A stretch of 64,000 bases of DNA from Anaeramoeba flamelloides (Eukaryota > Metamonada > Anaeramoebidae), in the NCBI GenBank assembly GCA_027625915.1, contig JANTQA010000012.1, forward strand, positions 12,734,501-12,798,500, in the 5' to 3' direction. Below are positions 48,299 to 59,530 of this stretch, one piece after another; positions within the stretch are counted from its first letter, which is position 1; each line of letters starts with the position of its first letter. Both the position numbers and the translations under genes were made by a program. Below the pieces are notes generated by a model. The model searched no databases, was not told the origin of the DNA, and was given only the letters and a program-made list of their open reading frames with translations.

Positions 48299-49039
48299 GA
48301 GTGTCATCAGTTGTTTTACTTATTAATATGAATTTTAGGAAGGTGGCATTTGGTTTTCTGATTTATTCCAAAAATCTACTGGCTTGGTTAATAAAACAGA
48401 AAACACTCATTAAAACTTAAATTAGGTTTTCCAAAATTTAAAAGGAATGAGTAAAATCTTTGATTTTATCAATTCTACAATGATCAAAATAATACGTACA
48501 CAAAGACTATTATCCGTGTTTCAAAATATTATCCGTTATTTTTTTCTTCTTGTTCCAAGGCAACATCCAATCAACTACCAAATAGTATAACTAAGTTCAA
48601 ATCAATTTTGAAAGTAAAGGTCTGGATATTTTCAGTAAAATTTAAATTATTCTTGTAAATTGTTGAAAATTTTCCAAAATATTCTCAATTTTTTGGAATT
48701 TTTTGATGATTTTTTTTAATGATTAATTTTCTAATTTGATCCTTCATTTTTAGAATTTCTTTTTATATAATAGAACTTTAAGAAACCAATACTATTGATT
48801 TTAGGTTTATTATTGGTTCCTTTTATCAGTTGATGCATAGGTCTTCTATAACAAAAAAACACGCTTTTTATTTTGAAGCACGAAATAAATTTTTTTGCAC
48901 ACTTTATTTTGACTTCAGTATTACATTAAATAAAAGCCAACTTTTGGTTTTTTAGAGTTTAGTTTTGATTTGTAAAATCAAGAGATTTGTCAGATAAAAT
49001 AGAAAATCCCATGAAAAAACTTGTCATTTAACGACACTC
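48299..49039. repeat. Hairpin element family H, copy 2, split by a Tc1-type MITE
   Basis: Starts GAGTGTCATCAG and ends with its complement-like CGACACTC. Without the nested MITE at 48478-48918 the element is about 300 bp, close to copy 1. It contains the TTAGGTTTTCCAAAATTTAA block typical of the RasGAP intron array. Confidence 0.55.
48478..48918 (+). mobile_element. Tc1/mariner-type element, family T, copy D
   Basis: TA, CAATGATCAAAATAATACG at the left and TTTTGACTTCAG, TA at the right. It matches copy A block by block (ATCCGTGTTTCAAAATATTA, CCAAGGCAACATCCAATCAA, AGAAACCAATACTATTGATT) with a net deletion of about 40 bp. It is inserted within hairpin element H2. Confidence 0.75.
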
Positions 49040-50160
49040 AATCAAAATAGTTTTCAAAAATAAAAAAATAAAATTTTTGATTTGCAATGTAAGGATATTT
49101 GAGGTATGAAGTCAATTTCATCAATTTTAAAATTCAGGACACTCAGTATTTGCTTAAAAGCCATTTTACCATTTGGAAAAAAATCTCATATTCAGGATAA
49201 TTGTAAAACCATATGATAAGCTAAATATTTTAAATATTTTATCATTAGTTCTGATTGATCAATAAAGAAGTAGGAAACTTAAAGGAATCAAAATGGGCTA
49301 ATACTCATTTCAAAAATCTTGTTTTAAATTTCATACAGGAATGGAAAAATTCCATGCAATAAAAAATCCGAAAAAATTCATTTTTACTAATTTTGGCTTG
49401 ATTAATTGCAAATTGAAATATTCATTGAGAATAATTTTTTTTTTTATTTTTAATTTGAATATTTGAAATTCTATTTTGCTTTCAATAATAACTTTAATTT
49501 AAGGATTTGGTTTTTGTTTTGAAATGAAGAAAAAAATAAGTTTAAGAATCTTTGTAAATGAGAACTTTTGTAACCATTTTACAATTTTTTTCCAGAATAA
49601 TGCAATTGTTATGGGAACAAATTCGGAAATTTTCTTAATTATGTTTACAATATTCACAAAAGTACACATTATTAAATTCTATTAATTGCAAAATAAAAGG
49701 AAAAAAATTTTCCTTTAACTCTTCAAAATAAAAACTACAATCACATGAAATTTCAAAACAAAACAAGAAAAACTACAACCAAAAGGAAAATTCATCTATT
49801 GAGATGATTTAAATTTTTAATTGTGTCTAAATTTACCATGATTTTTAAAACCTTTTTTTTTGCCAAGTTAAAAGAAAATTTTGTTTCCTTTATTTTTCAT
49901 AAAATAATGTTGATCATTTTTTATGGATTTAGAATTCAGGTGGTAACCGATGGTTTGTATTTCTTATTGAATTAAAAGAAATAAATCTCAATGGATTAAT
50001 TTAAAATCAAAATAGTCAAAAATTATTTTCATTCTTTAATAATCCTGAAATTCCAGATTTTGTGTTTAAAGTATTGAAAGGGGGTACGATAGTAGGGTTC
50101 ATTGAGTTTAATTTACACTCCATTAAGAAAAAATAAAAAAGAAAATTTTTGTCAAAATTG
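49040..50160. other. AT-rich non-genic stretch
   Basis: No gene, repeat end or RNA gene is recognised. Confidence 0.4.
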
Positions 50161-50300
50161 AAGTTTTTCTTTTTTTGTTCTCGTATGATCACCTCGATAG
50201 TAGCTTACCACAAAAATTAAGCACCAGAAGTACCATTCCGGTTATACATATTAAATTTTATTGAGTTAATAGTGCTTTGGTACGTATAACTGGCCTAAAT
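50161..50300 (+). other. Balanced-composition stretch with two interlocked short stems
   Basis: Unusually GC-balanced for the neighbourhood. CCGGTTATAC (50238-50247) can pair with GTATAACTGG (50284-50293), 9 of 10. GTACCA (50230-50235) can pair with TGGTAC (50278-50283). A GTTCTCGTATGATCACC block and a following ATTAAGCA recall 5S rRNA, but the spacing is wrong. It could be an RNA gene relic or chance. Confidence 0.25.
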
Positions 50301-51248
50301 ACAAAATTAATTGGATAAATATTTTCTTATTGTATTTTTTAGTACTTCACGAGTAGAAACTAAAATAAAAAACAAAAAAAACCCAATAAAAGGCATTTTT
50401 TGAACAAACACTTGCTTTTAATAAGATAACACAAGATCTTACGGGCCTTAACTAACCCAAAAGGAAGATATGTGAAGTATATCTGAAGATCTCCTTTATG
50501 CATACATCCCCAAGAGCACAAAGATAATTTTTAATAAAGTTTGATGTGTTTCTACTCCCTTAAGAATCTGAAAACTAAAGACTTTTTTCAGTATCAACTT
50601 TTAAAATTTGGATCACAAACACTAGAATTAATTTGGAATTATATAGGTTTTTTGGTTTTTTGATTAGCAAACATTTTCTTATCAGTTTGTTTGGAAAAAA
50701 GAACTTCATTATTGGCGAGAAGATATTTTTGTAAGAGCCAAAATAACTCCCAAAAAAATAAATGAAAGTTGAAAAGTAAGAAGATTAAAAAAAAATTCAT
50801 TTCCGACTGTTTTTTCTTGAATGAGTTTTGGTGTAATTGGAGTTTGTGACATTCAAAAGAAAGTTGATTTTTCAAAAATCTTTCGTAAAAAAACTGTGAC
50901 AAACATAACATTCTTGGTGTAATTGAAGAAATCCCGATTATTTTCGATTTGTATTTTTCTGATTTAACTCATTGAAAAGAAGATAGTCAGATAAAGAGAG
51001 AAAAAATGAAAACAAAAGAAAAAAAAATTAAAGGAAAAAAAAACTTTTTAATTTTTGTTAAAATAACAATTGTGTATCATTTCACTAAAAGAATGTAAAA
51101 TAATCATTTTTACAAATTTGCAAAATTTATTTTTAATTTTTCTTTTAATTTTTTTTTTTTTTTTATTCATTTGGTTCTTTTTTGTCAAACTCCTTTTTAA
51201 GAATCCCTCTTGTATTTAAAAACGTCTGCGAAGAAACCAATCTGAAAA
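50301..51248. other. Spacer and 5' flank of the RasGAP gene
   Basis: No gene is recognised. The minus-strand frame at 50911-50639 has mixed composition but no family resemblance. The last 250 bases are the AT-rich leader of the RasGAP gene. Confidence 0.35.
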
Positions 51249-54200
51249 ATGATTAAGACCTCCGGTAAAACAAAACCAGGCTTCAAAAAAAAAATCCAAA
51301 GGCATAGTCTCGATAGTGAGATGTCTTCTTTCATACGCCGAAAGAATATTCGGGTTTTCCAAGAGAACAGGAGTTTTGAAGAGAAACAATTTGAAAATCA
51401 ATTGCTCTCAGGATCACTAGATACGAAGGCAAGAAGAAACTATTACCTTCCCTCGAAGAGGGGTGTAATTTCGAAATCGATCACACCAACCCCAATCACT
51501 ATGACAACACGAAACATGTTGTACAAAATAAACACACTTGAAAAAATAACAGTGGAGAAGAAGTTGCAAGACAAGCTGTGTGCTTTAAAAACGATCCAGT
51601 CTGAGAATGACATCCTCGCAATTTACAAAAAGAAAAACCAAGACAAAGAAAAAGACAAAAGTGCTTGTTCAAATGATGAGGGTGAGGAATCAGAAGAACA
51701 GCTGTTTAAAAAAAGGTCTCGTATTGTAAATAATTCACAAGCAATCGATAGTAATTCAAAAAACTTGAGAAAATTTGTTTTTAACTCGAGCCGTCTCTCA
51801 GAGAATGTTCAAGAAAATATGAACACACCAAAAAATAATGAAGGTGCGAATAACCAAATCAACAACAACCAACCGAAAAACAAAAACAAACACGAACAGG
51901 GACAGGGACAGGAACAGAAATCGAAAAAGAAAAAAAAAACAAAAAGATCCAAAAGTTTTGGTTTTAGTAGAAATTCAAGTAGCAGTGGGAATTCAACAAA
52001 CACAAAAATAAGAAGAACAAAAAGTAATAAATTAACAGAATTAAAGGTCAAAAAAACAAAAAGTAATTCGATTGATAATCAAAATTATCAAAAAGCAAGC
52101 AAAATGAAAAAACCAAATTCTTCAGAGTTATCCAAATTATATACTCTGAAGATGGATAATAATACAGAGAAAACCAAAAAATATAACAGAATCATACCAC
52201 TCCCTATTAAGGTTACGAAAGTATTAAACAGCATTAGAAGCAAGGACAAGAAAAAGTCCTGGAGTTTAGGGAGACGGAAAAAAAAAAATAGCAAGGGTCA
52301 AAACAAAAATAATACCAACAAAAAAAATAACAGATACAAAAAAAGCGATTGGAAAATTCAAATTTCGAATGAAGAATTGAATCTTTTGTTAATAGATCCA
52401 AAAATGGAAATCTTTGATTTCCTCTCAAACAAAATTCTGCAAATACCCGCAAGAGAGCCCGTTGCTAAATGTATTTTTCAAATTTTTCATACGGATTCCT
52501 TATCTCTTGAAATACTTAAATTCACACTTTATTATGAAATTAACGATACAGGTAACATATTATATTATACTATACCAATTATTTATATATTCTTTATTGC
52601 ATTTTTATTAAATCCGATTTAATTTTGAAAAATAAGGACAAGTCTTTTTTCTAAATTGAAAAGTTTTTTAAAATATCCGACATAAAACCCAAAATCACAT
52701 GCAATATATGAATTTGTTATTCGGAGATGACGTTAAAAATTTTTGAAATTTTAACTTTCTTTTTGGATTGAAAAAGCGCCTACTACTACTAGGCGCACTT
52801 GTCCTTAAATTTAAATTTCCAAAAAGGGAATTTAAACATAAAATCATAGATTTCACGATTATTAATCAATGGAAATAATTGTAGACTATTTTGATTTCAA
52901 ATTAATTCATTAAGATTTATTTCTCTTTTAATTGATTTAGAAATATAAATCTTCATTTCCATAAGGAAGGGGCACACCCACAAGAAATGATCAATGCTTT
53001 CCTATTATTTGCTTCTGTTCATATTTTAAACTATTGAGAACAAAATTTATTTTTATTTTTTTATTGAAAGAATAATATCTAGTTTAAGCAATTAGTAAAT
53101 GTTCAGATTTTTAGAATTGTTGAACCTGATGAATAACTCAAATATTGTTGAGTTGTAAATAATGAGTTTTGATATTATATTATTGTGAAATATTTTTGGT
53201 AGAGTATCTTCAAGTGCCGCCAAATGCTTATGTTTTTATTTCTCGAATAAAAAAAAAAAAGCAATGATGCACGATCGATGAAAAAAATCGAAAATTCTGA
53301 ATATCAGAATTTTATAAAAATTATAGAAAAATTTATAATATCTCTGATCTTATTAATACCAAGAACTCATCATTTATATTATCATCAATAAATGATAAAA
53401 CAAAATTGATTCTTTAACAAAATTTCTTAAAAAAACAGTTTAGAAATTAGGGAAGTATAGTGGAGTGTCATAGGGTGCCTAGGTTTTTTATTTTATTTTT
53501 ATTTAAAAAAACCCCTAACATTAGGTATATACAGAATTCAAAACAATTAAGTAAAATCAAAGATTTAACCCAATTCTTTTAAATTCTGGAAAACCTAAAG
53601 GCGGTTTTTTTTTGCTTTTTGTTTTCGTTTCGAAAACCCATTGATTTTCTAATCAAAACAAAAATCAAAACAAAGCCAATGAAAAGTGCCGTCAAGTGCC
53701 TAGCTTTTCCATAATCCAAAAGAATAGAGAAAAATCAAAGATTTTACTCAATTCTTTTAAATTCAAGAAAAGCTAATGGCGTTTTTTTTAATTTAAGAAA
53801 TAAACCGAAAATTTCAAAAATTTTCTTTTTATTTCTTAGATTAAAAAAAACCTAACGACTGTTTTCCAGAATTCAAAATAATTGAGTAAAAGCATTGATT
53901 TTCCTAATAAACAGAAAACACGAGAAAAGCCTAGGAAAAGTGCCTAGGTTTTTTTTTTTTTATTACTTTTTGAAATAAACAGAAAATTAAATAAATTTTC
54001 AGTTTATTTTTTAAATTAAAAAAAACCTAACGTGAAGTGCAGTAGAAGTACTGTAATTCAAAACAATAGAGTACAATCAAAGATTTAACTCGATTTTTTT
54101 AAATTCTGGAAAACCTAAAGGCGGTTTTTTTTTTACTTTTTGTTTTTGTTTCGAAACCCCATTGATTTTCTAATCAAAACAAAAACCTCAAGAAAATCTA

Positions 54201-55946
54201 ACGAAAAGTGCCGTCAATTGCCTAGCTTTTCCATAATCCAAAAGAATAGAGAAAAATCAAAGATTTTACTCAATTCTTTTAAATTCTGGAAAAGCTAACG
54301 GCGGTTTTTTTTACTCTTAAGAAATAAAAAGAAATTTTAAGAAATTTTCGGTTTATTTCTTAAATTAAAAAAAAACTAACGGCATACAGGAAAAAAGCAA
54401 TTCTCTCTCCAAAAATAAATAAAAATATTATATTGTTTTTTTGTTTTATTTTGGTTCACAGCGAAGGAAAAATACTTTTTAAAAAAATTTTCAATCAAAC
54501 TTCCAATATTTAAAAACCTCACCCCATATTTAACCCTTTAAATGAATTTATAAAAACACTTTGAATAATTAAATACATAAATAAATTCACATTTTGGAAT
54601 AATTATTATTAAAAGAGTAAATTTCACTAATGGTATAATATAATTTGAATTTTCTAGATGATAATGTGAGGTTTGTTCCACCAATAAATTCAAAAAAATT
54701 TAAAGTAAAATTTTACTTGATTTTCCTTTTTTTTTTAAATTCACAAACTCTGCTTTTATAACAGTTCGTTCCAAAGAAGACTTCCAGAATCAACTTATTT
54801 TTATTGTTTTCTTGAATTTAAACTGATGAAATTCTAACCCCCCCCTCCATTTATCTTAAAAGTTAGTTAAAAAAAATTCATAAAATGGGAATTGAAATAA
54901 ATAAAAAAAAAACATTATTTTGAATTTATCAGTATAGGAAAAAAAAAAAAAACAACAAATTCTATTCATTATAAATTTCCAAATAAGGAGTGAAAGAATT
55001 GTTTTAATTATTATTTAATTATTGGGAAAAAGGAACAATTAAAGAAAAGTTATCAAAATAAAAAAGAATGTATATATATAGATATAATAATTAAAAGATT
55101 ATATTAAAAAAATAATCATATCATTTGGATTTACAAATTATTAATTGTATTATTATTTTAATTAAATCATTATTTATAGATTATGGGAAAAATTTATTTC
55201 GTACAAATTCGATGGCAACAAAACTGTTAAGTGTCTTCAGGGACTATTATGGGAAGGTGTATTTAACTAATATTCTCCAAGGGCCGGTCAAATTAATTCT
55301 TGAGGATAAATCGGACATGGAAATCAACCCAACTAAGATTATCGGAGAAGTCAATGAAATTAAGTTAAAAAAAAATAGGTCAAGATTGCTAGATTATGCC
55401 AAAATCTTCTTTAAAGAAATTTTTTCATCTGTAAAAAAATGCCCCTTTATTATTCGAGAAATTTGCAGATATATCCGAATGATCACAAAAAAGAAATTCC
55501 CCGAAATGGAGCTATGCTCTGTGGGCGCGTTTGTATTTTTACGTTTCATTTGTCCAGCCATCACGTCACCACAACTTTTCGAAATCGTCGGCATGCAAAC
55601 TACAATCCCAATGGAAAAAAAGCGATATTTGATGTACATAACAAAAATCATTCAAGTCATTTCAAATAATGCAATCTTTTCGCAGGCGAGTTGTATGCAC
55701 CACTTTAATGAATATGTCACAAAGCCTGACACACTGGAATCCTTATTCCGATTTTTAGATGAAATTTCATCACCTTTATTTGAAGAAGACCATAATTCAA
55801 CAATAAATTGTTGTGTAACAAAAGAAGAGCATTCAAACAGTTTATCAACAATCAAAACAATATTAGAAAATTATCTTCCAGATTTTAAAAGTGGCTTTGA
55901 AATAATTAGAGACAAGATTTTATCAAATGATTTAAACAAAGATTAG
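51249..55946 (+). CDS. RasGAP-domain protein, two exons with a 2.6-kb intron
   Basis: Exon 1 is 51249-52551 and exon 2 is 55180-55946; 689 residues. Donor ACAG|GTAACA and acceptor TTTATAG|ATTATG join in phase 1, creating an Asp codon and the sequence YEINDTDYGKNLFRTNSMATK. Residues 1 to about 370 are a basic Ser/Asn/Lys-rich tail without a known domain. The GAP domain starts near residue 375 (NEELNLLLIDP). LFRTNS contains the arginine finger Arg442 in the position of p120GAP and neurofibromin. FLRFICPAITSP (554-565) is the signature Ras-binding motif. The family stimulates GTP hydrolysis by Ras at membranes, switching signalling off. The catalytic residues look intact. No C2, PH or IQ domain is visible. 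The intron lies seven residues before the arginine finger, so correct removal is needed for activity. Confidence 0.88.
52795..53215 (-). mobile_element. LINE 3'-end remnant inside the RasGAP intron
   Basis: Shares its 3' UTR blocks (CTTAAATTTAAATTT, AAACATAAAATCATAGATTT, TTTCAAATTAATTCATTAA) and the zinc-knuckle region with 33325-33735. The knuckle reading frame is broken. It is antisense to the host gene. Confidence 0.6.
53462..54390. repeat. Family H hairpin array with a 521-bp direct duplication
   Basis: 53529-53830 and 54056-54350 are near-identical at an offset of 520-522 bases (e.g. AAATTCTGGAAAACCTAAAG at 53581 and 54101). Within each unit GCCTAGCTTTTCC... is followed about 80 bases later by GGAAAAGCTAACGGC, with an AT-rich inverted interior. 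Each unit is therefore itself a hairpin. Non-coding. Confidence 0.75.
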
Positions 55947-56374
55947 ATTTGTTTTGATTGAATTTGAAAAAAATTAAATCACAATAATGCAATATCTCTG
56001 TTTTTATAATATGAAATATATCAAAATAAAATACATTTTGGAAAATTAAAATAAACAAAAAACAAAAATTATTATTGAATTATTAGAAATATTCTCTTTA
56101 ATTTTTTTTGTTTTGTGATTTTATATTTTTTTTTTTTTTTTTTTTTTTTTGTTGTTTTTTTGCAAAAGTCCAAAAAAGCCTTGAAAATTACGAAATATTT
56201 TTTACTTTTGTGTGCTCTATATTTTTTCTTTAACAAAAAAAGAAAAAATTTACTGATTTGTCATAATTATGAAAATTATGATTTATTAAAAAAGAGTATA
56301 GAGTATTTTAACTGTACAAAATCACAAAACTTTTTTGATAAACGGGATAATAATCTTGCTATATATATATATAT
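55947..56374. other. 3' flank of the RasGAP gene
   Basis: AT-rich, with a T26-type run near 56127-56150, ending in a short TA microsatellite (56360-56374) that borders the next element. Confidence 0.4.
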
Positions 56375-57860
56375 CCCTTAGCACCCCAAATAACCTAAAA
56401 ACATTTCAAATAAAACTTTTAATTTGAAATGTTATCAAAGGATAATAAGGTATAGAATTAATAAACAATTATCTTAGAAAGAAAATTTTATAATTAAAAA
56501 TTGTATAGTTACTTGTAATAAAAAAATAACTTGAAAAAAAATTTTTCAACATTGGGAATTTTTTTTTCGTTTTTGTGATTTTATTATTTTTCCTAATTTT
56601 GTCAAAATAAATTTTTTTTTTTTTTTGAAAAGTTTGTCTAGACATCAAAAACCTCTTAGTTTTAACATTTAAAACACATCATACTTTACTGGAAATTTTT
56701 TTTGGGGCCCTTTGCACCCCAAAATTGCCTAAAATGCTTGACTAAATAATTTATTCATTATAAAAGTTATTATAACATCACATAGAAAATTTGTTTTATC
56801 TACTAATTACTATTCAATATCAATATCTATATTAGATTCTAAATAATTTAAAAAAAAAAAATAATAATTAAATTAGAAAAAATAATCAAATTTTTTTTTC
56901 ATTGCAAAATTTTACAATTTTTTCAACAAGATTTTTTTTCAATTTTAAATGATTTGGCCAATAGTTCGAGTCAGATTAATAATTGATTTTTTTTTTTATT
57001 TTTTACAATTTTTTAATTTTTGACTTTTTAAAATCTAGACATAAAATAAACAATATTGTTGAATTAGAGACCATATATCAGAACTTATTTAACAAGATCT
57101 GGATTATTTTATTAAGGAAAAATTCAAATTTCGCAAATATATTATTCAAATTTTTACCAATAACAAAATTCAATAACAAAAATTTGGTTTCGGAGATTAT
57201 TTTGTTATATTGGAATAATATTTAAGAGTTATTTTTTATTTTATTTTAAATTTAGGTATAAATATTTTATCGATTAAAAAGTAATTTATATTTGTTTTAT
57301 TCCAATTTAATAAATTGAAATTATTTTACAATTTTTTTTTTTTTTTGATTTTCAATTATTATCTATTGCTTAAATAAAAGTTTTAGAATATTAATCATAT
57401 TAAAAATTTAATTTTGGCCTAAAGAAATAAATTTCATTTTTCTCTTAATTGAATATTTATTGAAATTTTTTCTAGAAAAAAAATTAAATTTCAAAGTAAT
57501 TTATTTTTTTATTTATTTTTTTTATTATAAAATGAGCAAAAATTTTTTGGTGGTTATTATTAATAAATTAATATGTTGAGTTTTGAATTACTATTAATGT
57601 AATAAAATTTCTGATTTAAAAAAATAAGATAAAAATAAAAATCTTTAAAAAAAATGTAAAAATGAATAATTATTATTTTTTTTTTCAATTTCAAAAAAAA
57701 AATCAATACCTTAACTACTTTATCTTTGAACTATTTTGACTTTTTATTATAATTAAAATCTGGATTAAAGACAAATAAGAAAATTAATATACTAGTAGAC
57801 CAATATCATTTTAAATCCAATTTAAAAAACTTGATGAAATTTAGGCACATCCGGGGTGCT

Positions 57861-57865
<5 letters not shown>
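56375..57865. mobile_element. TIR element inserted within TA microsatellites
   Basis: Perfect 13-bp inverted ends CCCTTAGCACCCC / GGGGTGCTAAGGG. TA-repeat tracts lie directly outside both ends (left about 15 bases, right about 35 bases to 57899). A second related start, CCCTTTGCACCCC, lies inside at about 56709, suggesting a nested or duplicated end. 1491 bp, very AT-rich, with no convincing protein. This preference resembles the Micron type of MITE, but that is only an analogy. Confidence 0.65.
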
Positions 57866-57899
<34 letters not shown>

Positions 57900-57903
<4 letters not shown>

Positions 57904-58177
57904 CTTAAACATTTTATATAGGAAATTTTAAGGTTAATAAATTTTTTGATCAAAAAAGATAAGAAAGTGATTTTTTCTTTAAAAAGTTTAATATGGTACT
58001 GTAGTTGTTGTGGAAAGTTTTTGAGAAATTCCTTGTATTATTAGGTAAAGTTTGAAAATTTTCGGATCTTCTTTTTTCTAATTCTAATTTGGTGAAATAA
58101 TTTGTGTTTTACCCGAGTAAACCTAACATTTAAAAATGTTATTGGGAGTTATTTAAGAACATTTTAACCATTTTTTT
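57900..58177. other. AT-rich spacer
   Basis: No coding pattern or repeat is recognised. Confidence 0.35.
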
Positions 58178-58468
58178 TTGAGATTTTTAATCTCAGAAAT
58201 TCCAAAAGATGTCTTATCTCAATTGTTAATCTATTTAAACAAATACTTTGGTTCAAGTAACCAAAGGATTTGTTCAAACAGAGTTCAAAAAAAAAGTTCA
58301 TCATTTAATGTGTATGTTTGGAAATCGAATAAATTTCATTTCGTTATTAATATCAATGTCCCGATACATATATGGATTTTTTTTCTTTTTGATAACAAAC
58401 CAATCTCATTAAAAAAAAAAAAAAAAAAAATTATTTTTGTTCTCGTTTTTCTTCAGAAAAAAGGATAG
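58178..58468 (+). pseudogene. Possible gene fragment of unknown family
   Basis: The frame reads ISEIPKDVLSQLLIYLNKYF, then GSSNQRICSNRVQKKSSSFNVYVWKSNKFHFVININV. This is more balanced in composition than random AT-rich frames, but then becomes a poly-Lys run. There is no good ATG start and no recognised domain. It may be a relic exon, or chance. Confidence 0.22.
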
Positions 58469-59005
58469 ATAATATTATTAATAAGAGGAATTTCAAAAGG
58501 AGAAAAAAAATAAAATTACAAATTATAGAAATTATAAAAAAAACACATTTTTATTTACAAATTCAAATAAATACATTTTAAATGTTATATTCAAAATCAG
58601 TACTTTTTAAGAATATATAACAGAAACAAGTTTTTATGTTTGATCATCTTTGTATTCTTCTTAAAAATTGTGAAATAAATGAAGAAATCGAAACTCATTG
58701 AAAAGTTGGACGATTTGATTTTTATTCTGAATGAATTTAAACCAGAGTTTGTCTCTAAAGGAATAATTTTAACATTTAATTGCAATGTTTCCAATCAATC
58801 AGTTGAGAGAAAAGGATCCATTGAAGAGTAAGTCCTTCAAAGTATCAGAAAAAAATAATATTTTAGATTTTATTGTCTTTTTTTTTTTTTTTTTGTTCTG
58901 TTGAGTTAGATCCCAAGTTGAAAAAATACATATCAACTAATATTGTTTCATTTGTTCACAGTTCCCTTGTTATAATTATTCATTTTGGATCCCCTTTCAT
59001 ACTCA
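58469..59005. other. AT-rich spacer
   Basis: The segment 58906-58970 resembles 24913-25000 (TTAGATCCC.AGTT and TTGTTATAATT blocks). Confidence 0.35.
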
Positions 59006-59099
59006 AAATATGATATTGTTCTACTGCTAAGACGATATTAATCTTCTTTCTTCGAACTCCTCAATATCGTCTTATATCACTACAAACTATATCATATTT
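59006..59099. repeat. Two-level palindrome (cruciform-forming)
   Basis: Outer arms AAATATGATAT (59006-59016) and ATATCATATTT (59089-59099); inner arms TAAGACGATATT (59028-59039) and AATATCGTCTTA (59063-59074). Both pairs are perfect. It may be the core of a MITE whose ends include 58906 and about 59130. Tested as a tRNA and rejected. Confidence 0.6.
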
Positions 59100-59399
59100 C
59101 TGGATTTTCCAGGAAAAAATTATAACATAACAAGATGATTGTTTCAAAATATAACCAATAAAAAACGGTATTAGAATAAAAAATAAAATAAAGAGCCAAA
59201 TATTATCTGTGATGACTTGGTTTGTTTTTAATTTAAATGAATTGAGTATAACTAATAATTTAACCAATTCTTTTAAATTAAAAAAAAAATCTTAATACAG
59301 TGGAATGCCAATTATTAATAACTGATTGTAGGGTTTTTATTTTTTTATTGAAAATCTTTCTATCAGGCTGTTTTGCCTCCACTCTGTGAACTGTAAGGA

Positions 59400-59530
59400 G
59401 AAATTGTAAAGTGTCTTCAAGTGTGGCGTAATGCCTTCTTTTCTCGTAATTTTCTATTTTATCTGTTAAGTGTTCTTGTTTTTTTTTGAGTTTTCTATTT
59501 ATTTTCAGAATAAACAGAAATATCAACAAA
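59400..59530. repeat. Family H-like fragment
   Basis: AAGTGTCTTCAAGTGTGGCG and the later TCTGTTAAGTGTTCTTG.. TTTTGAGTTTTCTATTT blocks resemble the left half of hairpin element H1 and 53203-53236. Another short fragment lies at about 60190-60255. Confidence 0.4.

Larger units (their letters stand above)
52552..55179 (+). other. Large repeat-filled intron of the RasGAP gene
   Basis: 2628 bases, against 175 and 325 for the other introns in the window. It contains a minus-strand LINE 3'-end remnant (52795-53215) and a tandem array of hairpin (family H) units (53462-54390). Both flanking exons belong to the same GAP domain, so this is an intron and not an intergenic region. Confidence 0.82.

Noticed and set aside
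50161-50280. Functional 5S rRNA gene
   Set aside because: Only a 17-base patch and an ATTAAGC match; the outer stem and box spacing are missing.
50530-50580. Box C/D snoRNA-like TGATGTG ... CTGA
   Set aside because: Motifs too short and no terminal stem; expected by chance in this composition.
59001-59100. Possible tRNA with a TTCGAA loop
   Set aside because: The loop is not followed by a 7-bp acceptor pairing in either strand and no anticodon arm can be drawn.
59278-59529. Minus-strand frame EHLTDKIENYEKRRHYATLEDT
   Set aside because: It overlaps repeat-like (family H) sequence and resembles no protein family.
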